Assembly (NCBI RefSeq): GCF_025790165.1
Contig: NZ_CP094970.1
Coordinates: forward strand, 3,658,001 to 3,722,000
DNA length: 64,000 nt
DNA from: Solicola gregarius
Lineage (GTDB): Bacteria > Actinomycetota > Actinomycetes > Propionibacteriales > Nocardioidaceae
Reading direction: 5' to 3'
Part shown: piece by piece, positions 26,452 to 35,221 of the stretch
Layout of the letters: every line of letters begins with the position of its first letter
How positions within the stretch are numbered: position 1 is the first letter of the stretch
Notes under the pieces: generated by a model
What the model was told of the DNA's origin: nothing
Database searches by the model: none
The model's input: only the letters and a program-made list of their open reading frames with translations
Program-made: the position numbers and the translations under genes

Positions 26452-27159
26452 GTGACCGAGCGCCCGCGTGGCGCGACCGTGCGTCGCGATGCCGGACTGT
26501 ACGGGTACGAGCGCGCGCTGTGGCGTGCCGGACTCACCCCGGTCGCCGGGGTCGACGAGGCGGGACGCGGTGCCTGCGCCGGACCGCTGGTGGCCGCGGC
26601 GGCGGTGCTGCCGGAGGGTCGCCGGGGGATCGTGCCCGGGCTCGCCGACTCCAAGCTGCTCACCCCGTTGCAGCGCGACCGCTGCTACGACGAGGTGCTC
26701 GCGCGCGCCGTCGACTGGTCGGTGGTCGCGATCGAGTCGACCGAGTGCGACCGGCTCGGAATGCACGTCGCAAACATCGAGGCCCTTCGCCGCGCGCTCG
26801 CCCGCCTCGGCGACCGGCCGGAGTACGTGCTCACGGATGGGTTCCCCGTCGACGGGCTCGGCCGGCCCGGGCTCGCGGTGTGGAAGGGCGACCGGGTATC
26901 GGCGTCGATCGCGGCGGCCTCGGTGATCGCGAAGGTGACGCGCGACCGGATGATGACCGAGCTGCACGAGCAGTACCCGGCGTACGACTTCGCCACCCAC
27001 AAGGGCTACATCACGCGGGAGCACGAACGCGCCTTGGGCGCACACGGCGCCTGCCCGCAGCATCGGCGGAGATTCTCCAACGTACGCGCGGTGCTGGGCG
27101 ATTCGACCGGCGCCGACGGCGGCGTACTGGAGGTTGCGGGAGTGCGGGGAGAGTCATGA
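26452..27159 (+). CDS. rnhB: Ribonuclease HII
   Basis: Removes ribonucleotides and RNA from RNA-DNA hybrids. 235 residues. Active-site motif GVDEAGRGACAGPLVAAA holds the DEXXG acids (about residues 31-35); further conserved blocks are LADSKLL, ASVIAKVTRDRMM and the YDFATHKGY stretch. GTG start with GGGAGG 9 nt upstream. It overlaps the next gene by 4 nt (ATGA). Confidence 0.96.
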   Translation: MTERPRGATVRRDAGLYGYERALWRAGLTPVAGVDEAGRGACAGPLVAAAAVLPEGRRGIVPGLADSKLLTPLQRDRCYDEVLARAVDWSVVAIESTECDRLGMHVANIEALRRALARLGDRPEYVLTDGFPVDGLGRPGLAVWKGDRVSASIAAASVIAKVTRDRMMTELHEQYPAYDFATHKGYITREHERALGAHGACPQHRRRFSNVRAVLGDSTGADGGVLEVAGVRGES

Positions 27160-27464
27160 GTACCGACGATCTGGAGCGCTACGAGGCCGAGATGGAGCTC
27201 GCGTTGTATCGCGAGTACCGCGATGTCGTCGGCATCTTCAAGTACGTCGTGGAGACCGATCGCCGGTTCTACCTGTGCAACGCCGTCGACGTGAAGGTGC
27301 GCTCGGAGACCGGCGACGCGTACTTCGAGGTGTCGATGAGCGACGCGTGGGTCTGGGACATCTACCGTCCGGCGCGTTTCGCCAAGCAGGTCAAGGTACT
27401 GACGTTCAAGGACGTCAACGTCGAGGAGCTGTCCAAGAGCGATATCGAGCCGCCCAAGCCCTGA
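27156..27464 (+). CDS. DUF2469 family protein
   Basis: 102 residues, a short family of unknown function restricted to actinobacteria and almost always directly after rnhB, as here. Acidic N-terminus (MSTDDLERYEAEMELALYRE), then IFKYVVETDRRFYLCNAVDV and AYFEVSMSDAWVWDIYRPAR. No enzyme motif. The overlap with rnhB implies coupled translation; I cannot assign a role. Confidence 0.93.
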   Translation: MSTDDLERYEAEMELALYREYRDVVGIFKYVVETDRRFYLCNAVDVKVRSETGDAYFEVSMSDAWVWDIYRPARFAKQVKVLTFKDVNVEELSKSDIEPPKP

Positions 27465-27578
27465 CGACGGCTTCGAGCCGGGTTTCCTCCACAGGCACCA
27501 CGAAATCCACAGTTCGGGACCTCACCCCGACCCCGCAACGCCCTCCGCACGCATGCTGCAGGCGGAGGTGATCGCCCG

Positions 27579-27944
27579 ATGGCGACGTACGAGCAGCGTC
27601 ACTCCCTTGGCGACTACGGCGAACGACTCGCCGCCCGGCACCTGCGCGCGGCCGGCATGGTGATTCTCGACCGAAACTACCGGTGCCGACACGGCGAGAT
27701 CGACATCGTCGCGCGCGACGGTGACACTCTGGTGGTCTGCGAGGTCAAGACACGGCGCAACCTCGCGTACGGCGCACCGATCGAGGCGGTCACGCCGCAG
27801 AAGGCCGCCCGCCTGCGCCGGCTCGCGGCGCACTGGCTCGCCGACTTCGGCATGTCGCCGCCGAGTGTTCGCATCGACGTCATCGGTGTGGTCGTACCCG
27901 ATCGCGGCGCGCCGCGCGTCGAGTGCATCGCGGGGGTGGCGTAG
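27579..27944 (+). CDS. YraN family (UPF0102) nuclease-fold protein
   Basis: 121 residues. The PD-(D/E)XK core is visible as [20 protein letters not shown] (about 33-52) with E34, D36 and the EVK triad, preceded by [20 protein letters not shown]. The family is linked to DNA uptake or recombination by its constant place beside comM and dprA, but its activity is unproven. Confidence 0.93.
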   Translation: MATYEQRHSLGDYGERLAARHLRAAGMVILDRNYRCRHGEIDIVARDGDTLVVCEVKTRRNLAYGAPIEAVTPQKAARLRRLAAHWLADFGMSPPSVRIDVIGVVVPDRGAPRVECIAGVA

Positions 27945-27947
27945 GCG

Positions 27948-29528
27948 ATGGCAATGGCACGTACGCGCTCGGTCGCGCTCGAGGGAACGCGCGGACATCT
28001 GGTCGAGGTCGAGGTCGATATCTCGCCCGGCCTGCCGACGGTCACCGTGGTCGGGCTGCCCGATGCCTCCCTCGGCGAGGCCCGTGCTCGCTGCCGCGCC
28101 GCGGTGACGAACTCTCGTCGTACGTGGCCCGACCGCAAGGTGACGATCGGGTTGTCGCCGGCGTCGCTTCCGAAGTTCGGCTCGCACTACGACCTGGGCA
28201 TCGCGATCGCCGTGCTCGCTGCCGCGAGCGAGGTTCCGCGCGCCATGCTGCACGACACGATGTTCCTCGGCGAGCTCGCACTCGACGGCATGTTGCGGGG
28301 CGTGCCCGGCGTCCTGCCGTCTGCTCTCGCGGCGGTCGATGCCGGGTGCAGGCGGATCGTCGTGCCAGAGGTCAACGCGCCCGAGGCGGAGCTGGTCGGC
28401 GAGATCGAGGTCTTCGCCGCGAGGTCGCTGCGCCATGTGGTGGCCGTGCTGCGGGACGAGCCGGTCCCGGATGACCCGCCGGTGCCGCCGATGGTCGACT
28501 CCCTGTCCGCGTCGTGGTGCGAGCAGGATCGGCTGACGTTGCTCGATATGCGCGACGTCGTCGGTCAGGACGCCGGGCGGATCTCGGTGACCGTCGCGGC
28601 CGCCGGCGGGCACCATGTGTTCCTGCACGGTCCGCCCGGCGTCGGCAAGACGATGCTGGCGGAGCGCATGCCGGGTCTCCTGCCCGACCTCGACCGTCGC
28701 GAGGCGATGGAGGTGATGGCGGTGCATTCTGTCGCGGGGATCCTCCCGGTGGACTCGCCGCTGGTCCGCCGCCCACCGTTCCTCGACCCGCACCACACCG
28801 CGAGCAAGCCCGCCGTGATCGGCGGCGGCGGGCGGGTCGTACGTCCGGGTGCGATGAGCCTCGCCCACCGCGGTGTGCTCTTCCTCGACGAGGCGCCGGA
28901 GTTCAACCGCGACGTGATGGAGGCGCTGCGCCAGCCCCTCGAGAGCGGACGGGTCATGATCGCGCGCGCCGCACGTACGGCGGAGTATCCGGCGCGCTTC
29001 CAGCTCGTGCTCGCGGCCAATCCCTGTCCCTGTGGGCGCGACGGTACCTCGTCATCCGACCTCTGCACGTGTAGCTCAACCGTCAAGCGGCGCTATCGCG
29101 ACAAGCTGTCCGCACCGGTACTCGACCGGATCGATGTCCACCGCACCGTCGAGTCGATGTCCGTACGTCAGCTGCACGAGAGCGTCGACGACAAGGTCGA
29201 CTCGGCGGCGCTCGCTTCCCGGGTCGAGCTGGCCCGGCAGCGCCAGGGTGAGCGCTACTCCGGTACGCCGTGGCGCACCAACGCCGAGGTGCCGGGCGCG
29301 GAGCTGCGTGGTCGCTGGCCCATGCACGGCGAGGCCGATGCGCTCGTCGACAAGGCGCTGGCCCGAAGCCGGGTGTCGCCGCGCGCCGCTGACCGCGTCG
29401 TGCGGCTGGCCTGGACCGTCGCAGATCTCCGGGGCGTCTCCCGCCCCGGCAGCGCGGAGGCGCGCGCGGCGCTGCAACTGCGCCTCGACGAGCCGATCGA
29501 CGGACCACTCTTGGAGGTCATCGCGTGA
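27948..29528 (+). CDS. comM: ComM/YifB family Mg-chelatase-like AAA+ ATPase
   Basis: 526 residues. The N-terminal Lon-like domain (GTRGHLVEVEVDISPGLP) is followed by an AAA+ core with Walker A GPPGVGKTMLAER (about 225-237) and Walker B LFLDEAPEF (about 310), and a helical C-terminal Mg-chelatase domain. Four cysteines in CPCGRDGTSSSDLCTC look metal-binding. In Vibrio, ComM is a branch-migration helicase in natural transformation. It is followed by dprA with a 4-nt overlap. An ATG at 27954 is an alternative start. Confidence 0.95.
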   Translation: MAMARTRSVALEGTRGHLVEVEVDISPGLPTVTVVGLPDASLGEARARCRAAVTNSRRTWPDRKVTIGLSPASLPKFGSHYDLGIAIAVLAAASEVPRAMLHDTMFLGELALDGMLRGVPGVLPSALAAVDAGCRRIVVPEVNAPEAELVGEIEVFAARSLRHVVAVLRDEPVPDDPPVPPMVDSLSASWCEQDRLTLLDMRDVVGQDAGRISVTVAAAGGHHVFLHGPPGVGKTMLAERMPGLLPDLDRREAMEVMAVHSVAGILPVDSPLVRRPPFLDPHHTASKPAVIGGGGRVVRPGAMSLAHRGVLFLDEAPEFNRDVMEALRQPLESGRVMIARAARTAEYPARFQLVLAANPCPCGRDGTSSSDLCTCSSTVKRRYRDKLSAPVLDRIDVHRTVESMSVRQLHESVDDKVDSAALASRVELARQRQGERYSGTPWRTNAEVPGAELRGRWPMHGEADALVDKALARSRVSPRAADRVVRLAWTVADLRGVSRPGSAEARAALQLRLDEPIDGPLLEVIA

Positions 29529-30715
29529 GCGCAACGGATGCCGGCCAGCGGGAGGAATGGCGCGGGCTCGAGGTGACCGAACGGATGCGCCTGAGCCTGA
29601 TCGTCGAGCCCGGTGACCTCCGCGTGCGAGAGGCCCTCGACAGGTACGGCGCCGCGGCTCTGCTGGCGGCTTGCGTCGGCGGTGATCCGCTCGACGAGGG
29701 GGTACCGAAACCCTCCTGGGTACGGCGCGCCACCGAGCTCGACCGGCTGACGCAATCGGCTCTCGACGCGGCGGAGCGTACGGGACTGCGGTGGGTCCAG
29801 CCGGGTGACGCAGAGTGGCCGTCCGGTCTCGCGGTGCTCGACAATGCCGAGCCGCTGAGTTCGGTCGGCGGTGCGCCGCTCGGCCTGTGGGCGCGCGGCC
29901 CGCTCGACCTCGCCGATGGCGTTGCGCGGTCGGTGGCCATCGTCGGCGCCCGCAATGCGACCACGTACGGCAACCAGGCCGCCGGTGACCTCGCTGCCGA
30001 GGTGGCCGTGGAGGACCACACGGTCATCTCTGGCGGCGCGTTCGGGATCGACGTCGCCGCGCATCGTGGCGCGCTCGCCGTGCGTAAACCGACGATCTGC
30101 GTCCTCGCCTGCGGCGCCGACGTCGCGTATCCGCGCGCGCACGGCAACATCCTTGCCCGCATTGCAGACGGCGGCCTCGTGCTCAGCGAGCAGGCGCCGG
30201 GCGAGACGCCGACACGGGGCCGGTTCCTCACGCGCAACCGCATCATCGCGGCGCTCGCCCAGGGCACGGTCGTGGTCGAGGCGGCCCGACGTAGCGGTGC
30301 CCTCAACACCGTGAACTGGGCACAGCGCTGCGGTCGGGTGGCGATGGGTGTGCCAGGGCCGGTCACGAGTCGCGCGTCGGTCGGTGTGCACGACGCGCTG
30401 CGGTCCGGTGGGGCCGTGCTCGTGACCCGCAGCGCGGAGGTGCTCGAGGCCATCGGTGCGATCGGGTCGGTCGATGCGACGCTGCCGTGGGTCGCTCCGA
30501 CCGGCACCGACCGGTTGTCCGTTTCGGCGTTGCGGATCTTCGAGCGGGTGCCCGCCGCGGCAAGTGCGACGACCGACGCGATCGCGTCGGCGGTGCCGTG
30601 TCGGCCCGAGGAGGTCCGGCTCGCGCTCGGCGCACTCTCGGCGGCGGGGTTCGTCGTGGCCGAGGGTGACGGGTGGCGGGCGCTTCGTCCCGAGCGGCGA
30701 GCCGACTTGTCGTGA
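29525..30715 (+). CDS. dprA: DNA processing protein DprA
   Basis: Loads RecA onto incoming single-stranded DNA. 396 residues. The Rossmann-like core is clear: SVAIVGARNATTYGNQAAGD (about 137-156), VISGGAFGIDVAAHRGAL and RGRFLTRNRIIAALAQGTVV. A C-terminal winged-helix region (about 335-390) ends the protein. The N-terminal SAM-like part is present. GTG start overlapping comM. Whether this organism is competent cannot be told from these genes alone. Confidence 0.95.
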   Translation: MSATDAGQREEWRGLEVTERMRLSLIVEPGDLRVREALDRYGAAALLAACVGGDPLDEGVPKPSWVRRATELDRLTQSALDAAERTGLRWVQPGDAEWPSGLAVLDNAEPLSSVGGAPLGLWARGPLDLADGVARSVAIVGARNATTYGNQAAGDLAAEVAVEDHTVISGGAFGIDVAAHRGALAVRKPTICVLACGADVAYPRAHGNILARIADGGLVLSEQAPGETPTRGRFLTRNRIIAALAQGTVVVEAARRSGALNTVNWAQRCGRVAMGVPGPVTSRASVGVHDALRSGGAVLVTRSAEVLEAIGAIGSVDATLPWVAPTGTDRLSVSALRIFERVPAAASATTDAIASAVPCRPEEVRLALGALSAAGFVVAEGDGWRALRPERRADLS

Positions 30716-30733
30716 CGGGGCGGAGGCTGCACA

Positions 30734-32059
30734 GTGCGAGACATGGCGGGTGACGGAGCGGCGAGGAGAGAGCGAGGGACGAGCGGTTCGACGAGCGCGA
30801 CGGAGGGTGCTCGGGCGGTGAGGGGAGAGCGAGGGACGAGCGGTTCGACGAGCGCGACGGATGGTGCTCGGGCGGTGAGGGGAGAGCGAGGGACGAGCGG
30901 TTCGACGAGCGCGACGGAGGGTGCTCGGGCGGTGAGGGGAGAGCGAGGGACGAGCGGTTCGACGAGCGCGACAGAGGGTGCTCGGGCGGCGAGGGGAGAG
31001 CGAGGGACGAGCGGTTCGACGAGCGCGACAGAGGGTGCTCGAGCGGCGAGGGGAGAGCGAGGGACGAGCGGTTCGACGAGCGCGATCGGGGCCGCCCGAA
31101 GCGCGCCGGACGATGGCGGCAGCGCGGATGCCGGCGACGCAGGGCCCTACGGAGACATGTGGGCACAGACCCTCGCGGCGTACGAGCGCCATCTGAGCGC
31201 CGAGCGCGACCTCACGCCGCATACGATCCGCGCGTACCTCACCGACCTGCGCGGTCTCGCCGAGCATGCGACGCGCCTTCGGATCACCGATCCTGCCGAC
31301 CTCGATCTGCGCAGCCTGCGTAGCTACCTGGCCGGCATGCAGACCCGGGGACGGGCACGCACGACGCTCGCGCGGCGGGCGACTGCGGTGCGGGTCTTCG
31401 GGGCATGGCTCGTACGTACCGGGCGCGCGGCGGATGATCCGGGTGCGTTGTTGGCGAGCCCGAAGGCCCATCGCGAGCTTCCCGCCGTGCTTCGCGAGGA
31501 CGAGGTACGCGCGCTGCTCGATCGCACCGCCGAGGCGTGCGCGGACGACGGTGCAGTCGGGCACCGCGACCTCGCGGTACTCGAGCTGCTGTACGCGACC
31601 GGCATCCGCGTCGGCGAGCTCGTCGGCCTGGACATCGACGACCTCGACGAGGAGCGCCGGGTCGTACGGGTGTTCGGCAAGGGACGTAAGGAGCGCACCG
31701 TTCCGTACGGTGCTCCGGCGGCTCGTGCCCTTACGGCGTGGTCCGAGGTCGGGCGCCCCGAGTTGAGGTGTGACGGCAGCGGGCCCGCGTTGTTCCTCGG
31801 TGCCCGCGGTCGCCGCATCGACCCGCGCGCGGTCCGTACGCTCGTCCATCGGCGGCTCGAGGCCGTCGAGGGGGCACCCGACCTCGGCCCGCACGGGCTC
31901 CGGCACACGGCCGCGACCCACCTGCTGGACGGGGGCGCGGATCTTCGTTCGGTCCAGGAGCTACTCGGTCACGCGTCGCTGGCGACGACCCAGATCTACA
32001 CCCATGTCAGCACCGAGCGGCTGCGTGCCGCGTACCGCCAGGCTCATCCCCGCGCGTGA
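30734..32059 (+). CDS. xerC: XerC/D-type tyrosine recombinase with N-terminal 19-residue repeats
   Basis: The body (about residue 142 onward) is a full XerC-like recombinase: SAM-like core-binding region AAYERHLSAERDLTPHTIRA and a catalytic domain with Arg in ATGIRVGEL, HGLRHTAATH, GHASLATTQIY and the nucleophile Tyr. The ~140-residue N-terminal extension is five and a half copies of ERGTSGSTSATEGARAVRG. The start is debatable. GTG 30734 has an ideal GGAGG at 7 nt, and the repeats stay open in frame with mostly silent or mild changes. ATG 31157 would give the family-standard 300 residues but has a poorly spaced GGAG. I prefer 30734. It probably resolves chromosome dimers and is not a phage integrase, since it sits at the conserved dprA-xerC position. 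Confidence 0.88.
   Translation: MRDMAGDGAARRERGTSGSTSATEGARAVRGERGTSGSTSATDGARAVRGERGTSGSTSATEGARAVRGERGTSGSTSATEGARAARGERGTSGSTSATEGARAARGERGTSGSTSAIGAARSAPDDGGSADAGDAGPYGDMWAQTLAAYERHLSAERDLTPHTIRAYLTDLRGLAEHATRLRITDPADLDLRSLRSYLAGMQTRGRARTTLARRATAVRVFGAWLVRTGRAADDPGALLASPKAHRELPAVLREDEVRALLDRTAEACADDGAVGHRDLAVLELLYATGIRVGELVGLDIDDLDEERRVVRVFGKGRKERTVPYGAPAARALTAWSEVGRPELRCDGSGPALFLGARGRRIDPRAVRTLVHRRLEAVEGAPDLGPHGLRHTAATHLLDGGADLRSVQELLGHASLATTQIYTHVSTERLRAAYRQAHPRA
30770..31085 (+). repeat. 57-bp tandem repeat, 5.5 copies
   Basis: Units begin at 30770, 30827, 30884, 30941 and 30998, with a partial copy from 31055. Differences are few (E/D, V/A and synonymous changes). The unit is a multiple of three and encodes 19 residues within the recombinase reading frame. 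The units are contiguous with no spacers. Confidence 0.9.
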
Positions 32060-32061
32060 AT

Positions 32062-32170
32062 GGTGAGGAGCGGGTTCTGGCCCTGCGAGGAGAGACTCCT
32101 CGCAGGGCCAGAATTCTCTCTTCGTGAGGCCCGGATCCTCTCCTCACCGGGCCGGAACTCTCTCCTCACC
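32062..32170. terminator. Strong hairpin between convergent genes, family 3
   Basis: Arms 32075-32092 and 32096-32113 are perfect 18-bp reverse complements (TTCTGGCCCTGCGAGGAG) with a 3-nt loop. A 9-bp outer pair GGTGAGGAG/CTCCTCACC (32062-32070, 32162-32170) encloses it. Likely a bidirectional terminator. The TTCTGGCCCTG core recurs at 48539-48629. Confidence 0.75.
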
Positions 32171-32171
32171 G

Positions 32172-33098
32172 TCAGAGCCAGGTCTCGGGGTCGACGGTCG
32201 AGCCGTTCACCTCGACCATGAAGTGCAGGTGGCAGGCGGTCGAGTACCCGGTGCTGCCGACGTAGCCCACCACGTCCCCGCGTCGCACGGCCTCGCCCGC
32301 CGACACTGCCCAGCTGGTGAGGTGGTTGTACGACGTGGTCACGGCACTGCCGGCAATGTCGCCGTGGTCGACGATCACCCGGTTCCCGTACGCGCTGTCG
32401 GCGTAGGTCTGGGTCACGGTTCCGTCCTCGGCCGAACGCACCGGGGTGCCGCAGCCGACGCCGAAGTCGGTGCCGTCGTGCAACTTCCAGATGCCGAGGA
32501 TCGGGTGCAGGCGCATTCCGTACGGTGACGTGACCGGACCCTCGACGGGCATGGCGAGGCGGCCGTCGCCATCGATCGGACCGATCGGCGTGGCCGGTGC
32601 CTCCGGCGGCGGGCCGAACGGTGTCACCAGCCGAACGGCAGACGACGAGGGCAAGAGCTCGAGCGGGTCGGCGTACTCGTCGGCGAGGACGCGACCGAGA
32701 TGGAGGCATGCGTCCGGGGCGCAGTGGCTGCCCACGTCGAGGAGTGTGCCGATCTGCTCACCCGCGTCGACGGCGTCGCCTCGGGACACGGTCGCGTCGA
32801 CCGGCTGGTAGGTCGAGTCGGTGTCGCCGTGGTCGATGGTGATCACCCCGACGCCGGCGATGCTCCCGACGAAGGTGACGGTGCCGGGAGCGACGGCGCG
32901 TACGTCGTCTCCGGTGGCGCCGGCAAGGTCAACGCCGCGATGCCCGGCACCGTAGTCGTCGACCGGCGGGTCGAACGCCTCGACGACGGCGGGGCGCGGG
33001 TCGAGCGGCCACACCCAGCCGGTATCGGCGTGTGCGGGAGGTCCGATGGCCGACAGGGTGAGCGGAACGGTCACAAGGGGGACGAGGAGAGCCTTCAT
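32172..33098 (-). CDS. Secreted M23 peptidase with two M23-like domains
   Basis: 308 residues. I chose ATG 33098 because it opens a signal peptide (MKALLVPLVTVPLTLSAIGP, cleavage near PAHA). Domain 1 (about 25-150) keeps GHRGVDLAG but ends CLHLG, so the second histidine of the catalytic HxH is missing and it is probably inactive. Domain 2 (about 180-308) is complete: HDGTDFGVGCGTP for the first zinc ligands and CHLHFMVEVNG for HxH. M23 enzymes cut peptidoglycan cross-bridges, so this is likely a cell-wall hydrolase with a degenerate binding or regulatory copy. The window ends its frame at TWL, typical of the fold. Confidence 0.88.
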   Translation of the reverse strand: MKALLVPLVTVPLTLSAIGPPAHADTGWVWPLDPRPAVVEAFDPPVDDYGAGHRGVDLAGATGDDVRAVAPGTVTFVGSIAGVGVITIDHGDTDSTYQPVDATVSRGDAVDAGEQIGTLLDVGSHCAPDACLHLGRVLADEYADPLELLPSSSAVRLVTPFGPPPEAPATPIGPIDGDGRLAMPVEGPVTSPYGMRLHPILGIWKLHDGTDFGVGCGTPVRSAEDGTVTQTYADSAYGNRVIVDHGDIAGSAVTTSYNHLTSWAVSAGEAVRRGDVVGYVGSTGYSTACHLHFMVEVNGSTVDPETWL

Positions 33099-33236
33099 GT
33101 CCGCAGCATGCGTGTAATTTCGCGGGTCGTCCGGGGATGAGGGGCCGTGCTGTGGACAAGCCCGAGATCGGCGATTGGCTGTGGACGGAATCCGGCGGGA
33201 GTGGAGGCGGCCGGTGCCGAGGCACGAGTCGTGGCG

Positions 33237-33242
33237 GACAAT
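33237..33242 (+). promoter_or_regulatory. -10 box of the ADP-ribosylglycohydrolase gene
   Basis: GACAAT lies 7 nt before ATG 33250 and no Shine-Dalgarno precedes it. This supports 33250 over the in-frame ATG at 33241, which the box itself overlaps. Confidence 0.35.
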
Positions 33243-33249
33243 GCCGACC

Positions 33250-34233
33250 ATGACATCCGTCCGCGACCGAGCGCTCGGTGCGATGTACGGCCTTGCCGTC
33301 GGCGACGCGTTGGGGATGCCGACGCAGTCGTTCTCCCGGGCGCAGATCCGGAACCGCTACGGCGCGCGGGTCGACCGGATGTACGCGGGACCACCCGACC
33401 AGCCGATCGCGCCGGGACGTGCCGCGGGCTCGGTCACCGACGACACGGAGCAGGCGCTGCTCGTCGCCGACCTGCTCATCGACGGCGACGGCAGCATCGG
33501 TTCGGTCGCGCTCGCCGAGGCCCTGGTCGCCTGGCAGGCCGACATGGTCGCGCGCGGGTCTGCGGACCTGCTGGGCCCGTCGACCAACCGAGCCATCGAG
33601 GCGGTACGCGCCGGCGTACCGCCCGACGAGGCCGGGCGCACCGGCACCACCAACGGCGCCGCGATGCGCGTCACGCCCGTAGGTATCGCGTACGCCGGCG
33701 ACGCCCTGATTGCGGCGGTCGCGGACTCCGCCAGGGTCACGCACAACACCTCGCTCGGCATCGCCGGCGCAGCGGCCGTCGCCGCGGCGGTGTCCGCGGG
33801 CGTGTCCGGAGCACCGCTCGCCGTCGCGCTCGAGGCCGGAGCCGACGCCGCCGACGAGGCGGAACCCCTCGGGCACTGGGTGGCCGGTGCGCCGGTCGCA
33901 TCGCGCATCCGATGGGCGCTCGACCTCGCGTCGACATCGCGCGACGTCGTCGAGGACGTGGAGCGCCTGGTCGGCACCTCCGTCGCCGCACAGGAGTCGG
34001 TCCCGGCGGCGTTCGCGTTCGCGCGCTGCGGTGACCCCACCGATGCGCTGTGTTGCGCGGCAAGTGTCGGCGGCGACACCGACACGATCGGCGCGATGGC
34101 CGGCGCGATGCTGGGAGCCGTTGTCGGTCTCTCCGGACTGCCGGGGGAGTACGTCGACGCGGTACGTACGGCGAACGACCTGCGCATCGAGGAGCGTGTC
34201 GACCGCCTACTCGAGATCAGGGAGCGTGGCTGA
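33250..34233 (+). CDS. ADP-ribosylglycohydrolase family protein
   Basis: 327 residues of the DraG/ARH fold. The dinuclear metal sites are visible: GSVTDDTEQALLVADL near 63-78 and GGDTDTIGAMAGAMLGA near 281-297, with GLAVGDALGMP at the N-terminus. Such enzymes remove ADP-ribose from proteins or small molecules. There is no partner transferase nearby. The stop overlaps the next gene's start (TGATG), so it is paired with the PfkB kinase, hinting at a ribose- or nucleoside-related salvage step; that link is inference. Confidence 0.9.
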   Translation: MTSVRDRALGAMYGLAVGDALGMPTQSFSRAQIRNRYGARVDRMYAGPPDQPIAPGRAAGSVTDDTEQALLVADLLIDGDGSIGSVALAEALVAWQADMVARGSADLLGPSTNRAIEAVRAGVPPDEAGRTGTTNGAAMRVTPVGIAYAGDALIAAVADSARVTHNTSLGIAGAAAVAAAVSAGVSGAPLAVALEAGADAADEAEPLGHWVAGAPVASRIRWALDLASTSRDVVEDVERLVGTSVAAQESVPAAFAFARCGDPTDALCCAASVGGDTDTIGAMAGAMLGAVVGLSGLPGEYVDAVRTANDLRIEERVDRLLEIRERG

Positions 34234-35150
34234 TGGCTCGGCTCGTGCACGCAGGGCAGGCGCTCGTCGACGCCGTCATCGAGGTCGAGCGACTGCCCGA
34301 GACCGGCGGTGACGTGATGGCTTCGGCATCCGCGCTGCATGCGGGCGGCGCCGTCAACGTACTCGTCGCGGCTGCCCGCGCCGGCGGCGACGCCGTACAC
34401 GCGGGCGCGCACGGCACCGGGCCGTTCGGCGATCTCATCCGGGCCGCGTTCGCCCGCGAGCACATCGTCGCAGCGTCGCCGCCGATCGCCGACTCCGACA
34501 CCGGGCTGTGCGTCGTCCTGGTCGAGCCGTCCGCGGAGCGTACGTTCGTCACGACACAGGGCGCGGAGCGTCGGCTCTCCGTAGACACGCTGCGCGCCGC
34601 CGGGGTCGAGGCCGGCGACTACGTGTGCGTCACGGGATACACCCTGCTGCACGAGACCAGCGGTAGGGCGCTGCTCGACTGGCTTCCCGAGATGCCCGCC
34701 GACGCACACCTCGTACTCGATCCCGGTGCGTTGTTCGGTGATGTCCCGAGCGCGAGGCGGGCGGCCGTCGTCGAGCGAACGTCACTCTGGACGAGCAACC
34801 GGGACGAGGCCGCCGAGCTGTGCGGGCTCGACGATCCGGCAGCGGCGGCGCCGGCCGTGGCGACGCTGCTCGGAGGCGCGGCGGTCGTCGTACGCGACGG
34901 TGAACGCGGTTGTGTCGTGCACGCCGACGGCCGCACGACACCCGTACCCGGGTTCCCCGTCCGCGCCATCGACACGAACGGCGCCGGCGACGCCCATATC
35001 GGCACGATCGTCGCCGAGCGTTGCCGCGGCACTGACTGGGTCGCCGCGGCTCGCCGCGCCAACGCGGCCGCGGCGATCAAGGTCACCCGGCGCGGGCCGG
35101 CGACCGCTCCCACGCGCGCCGAGGTCGACGCGTTCCTGGCCGGGCGATGA
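34233..35150 (+). CDS. PfkB-family carbohydrate kinase
   Basis: 305 residues, ribokinase fold. The N-terminal PfkB signature region is HAGGAVNVLVAAARAGGDAV (about 33-52) and the C-terminal active site is DTNGAGDAHIGTIV (about 247-260) with the catalytic Asp in GAGD. The sugar substrate is not evident. Start at ATG 34233, overlapping the preceding ADP-ribosylglycohydrolase stop; a longer frame from 34050 lies inside that gene and is rejected. The product ends next to a hairpin. Confidence 0.9.
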   Translation: MARLVHAGQALVDAVIEVERLPETGGDVMASASALHAGGAVNVLVAAARAGGDAVHAGAHGTGPFGDLIRAAFAREHIVAASPPIADSDTGLCVVLVEPSAERTFVTTQGAERRLSVDTLRAAGVEAGDYVCVTGYTLLHETSGRALLDWLPEMPADAHLVLDPGALFGDVPSARRAAVVERTSLWTSNRDEAAELCGLDDPAAAAPAVATLLGGAAVVVRDGERGCVVHADGRTTPVPGFPVRAIDTNGAGDAHIGTIVAERCRGTDWVAAARRANAAAAIKVTRRGPATAPTRAEVDAFLAGR

Positions 35151-35153
35151 GGA

Positions 35154-35212
35154 GAGTTTGCGGACTTCTCGTTCATACCGTGCGTTGCGGACGCCCGAAA
35201 GTCCGCGAACTC
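35154..35212. terminator. Inverted repeat between convergent genes
   Basis: Arms 35154-35167 (GAGTTTGCGGACTT) and 35199-35212 pair over 14 bp with one G-U. It lies between the PfkB kinase and phosphatase stops and probably terminates both. Confidence 0.6.
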
Positions 35213-35221
35213 CGAGCAGCG

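Noticed and set aside
30770-31085. CRISPR-like repeat array
   Set aside because: The 57-bp units are contiguous with no spacers and stay in frame with the recombinase.
30734-32059. Phage or integron integrase
   Set aside because: It is in the conserved dprA-xerC position with no phage genes or attachment site nearby.
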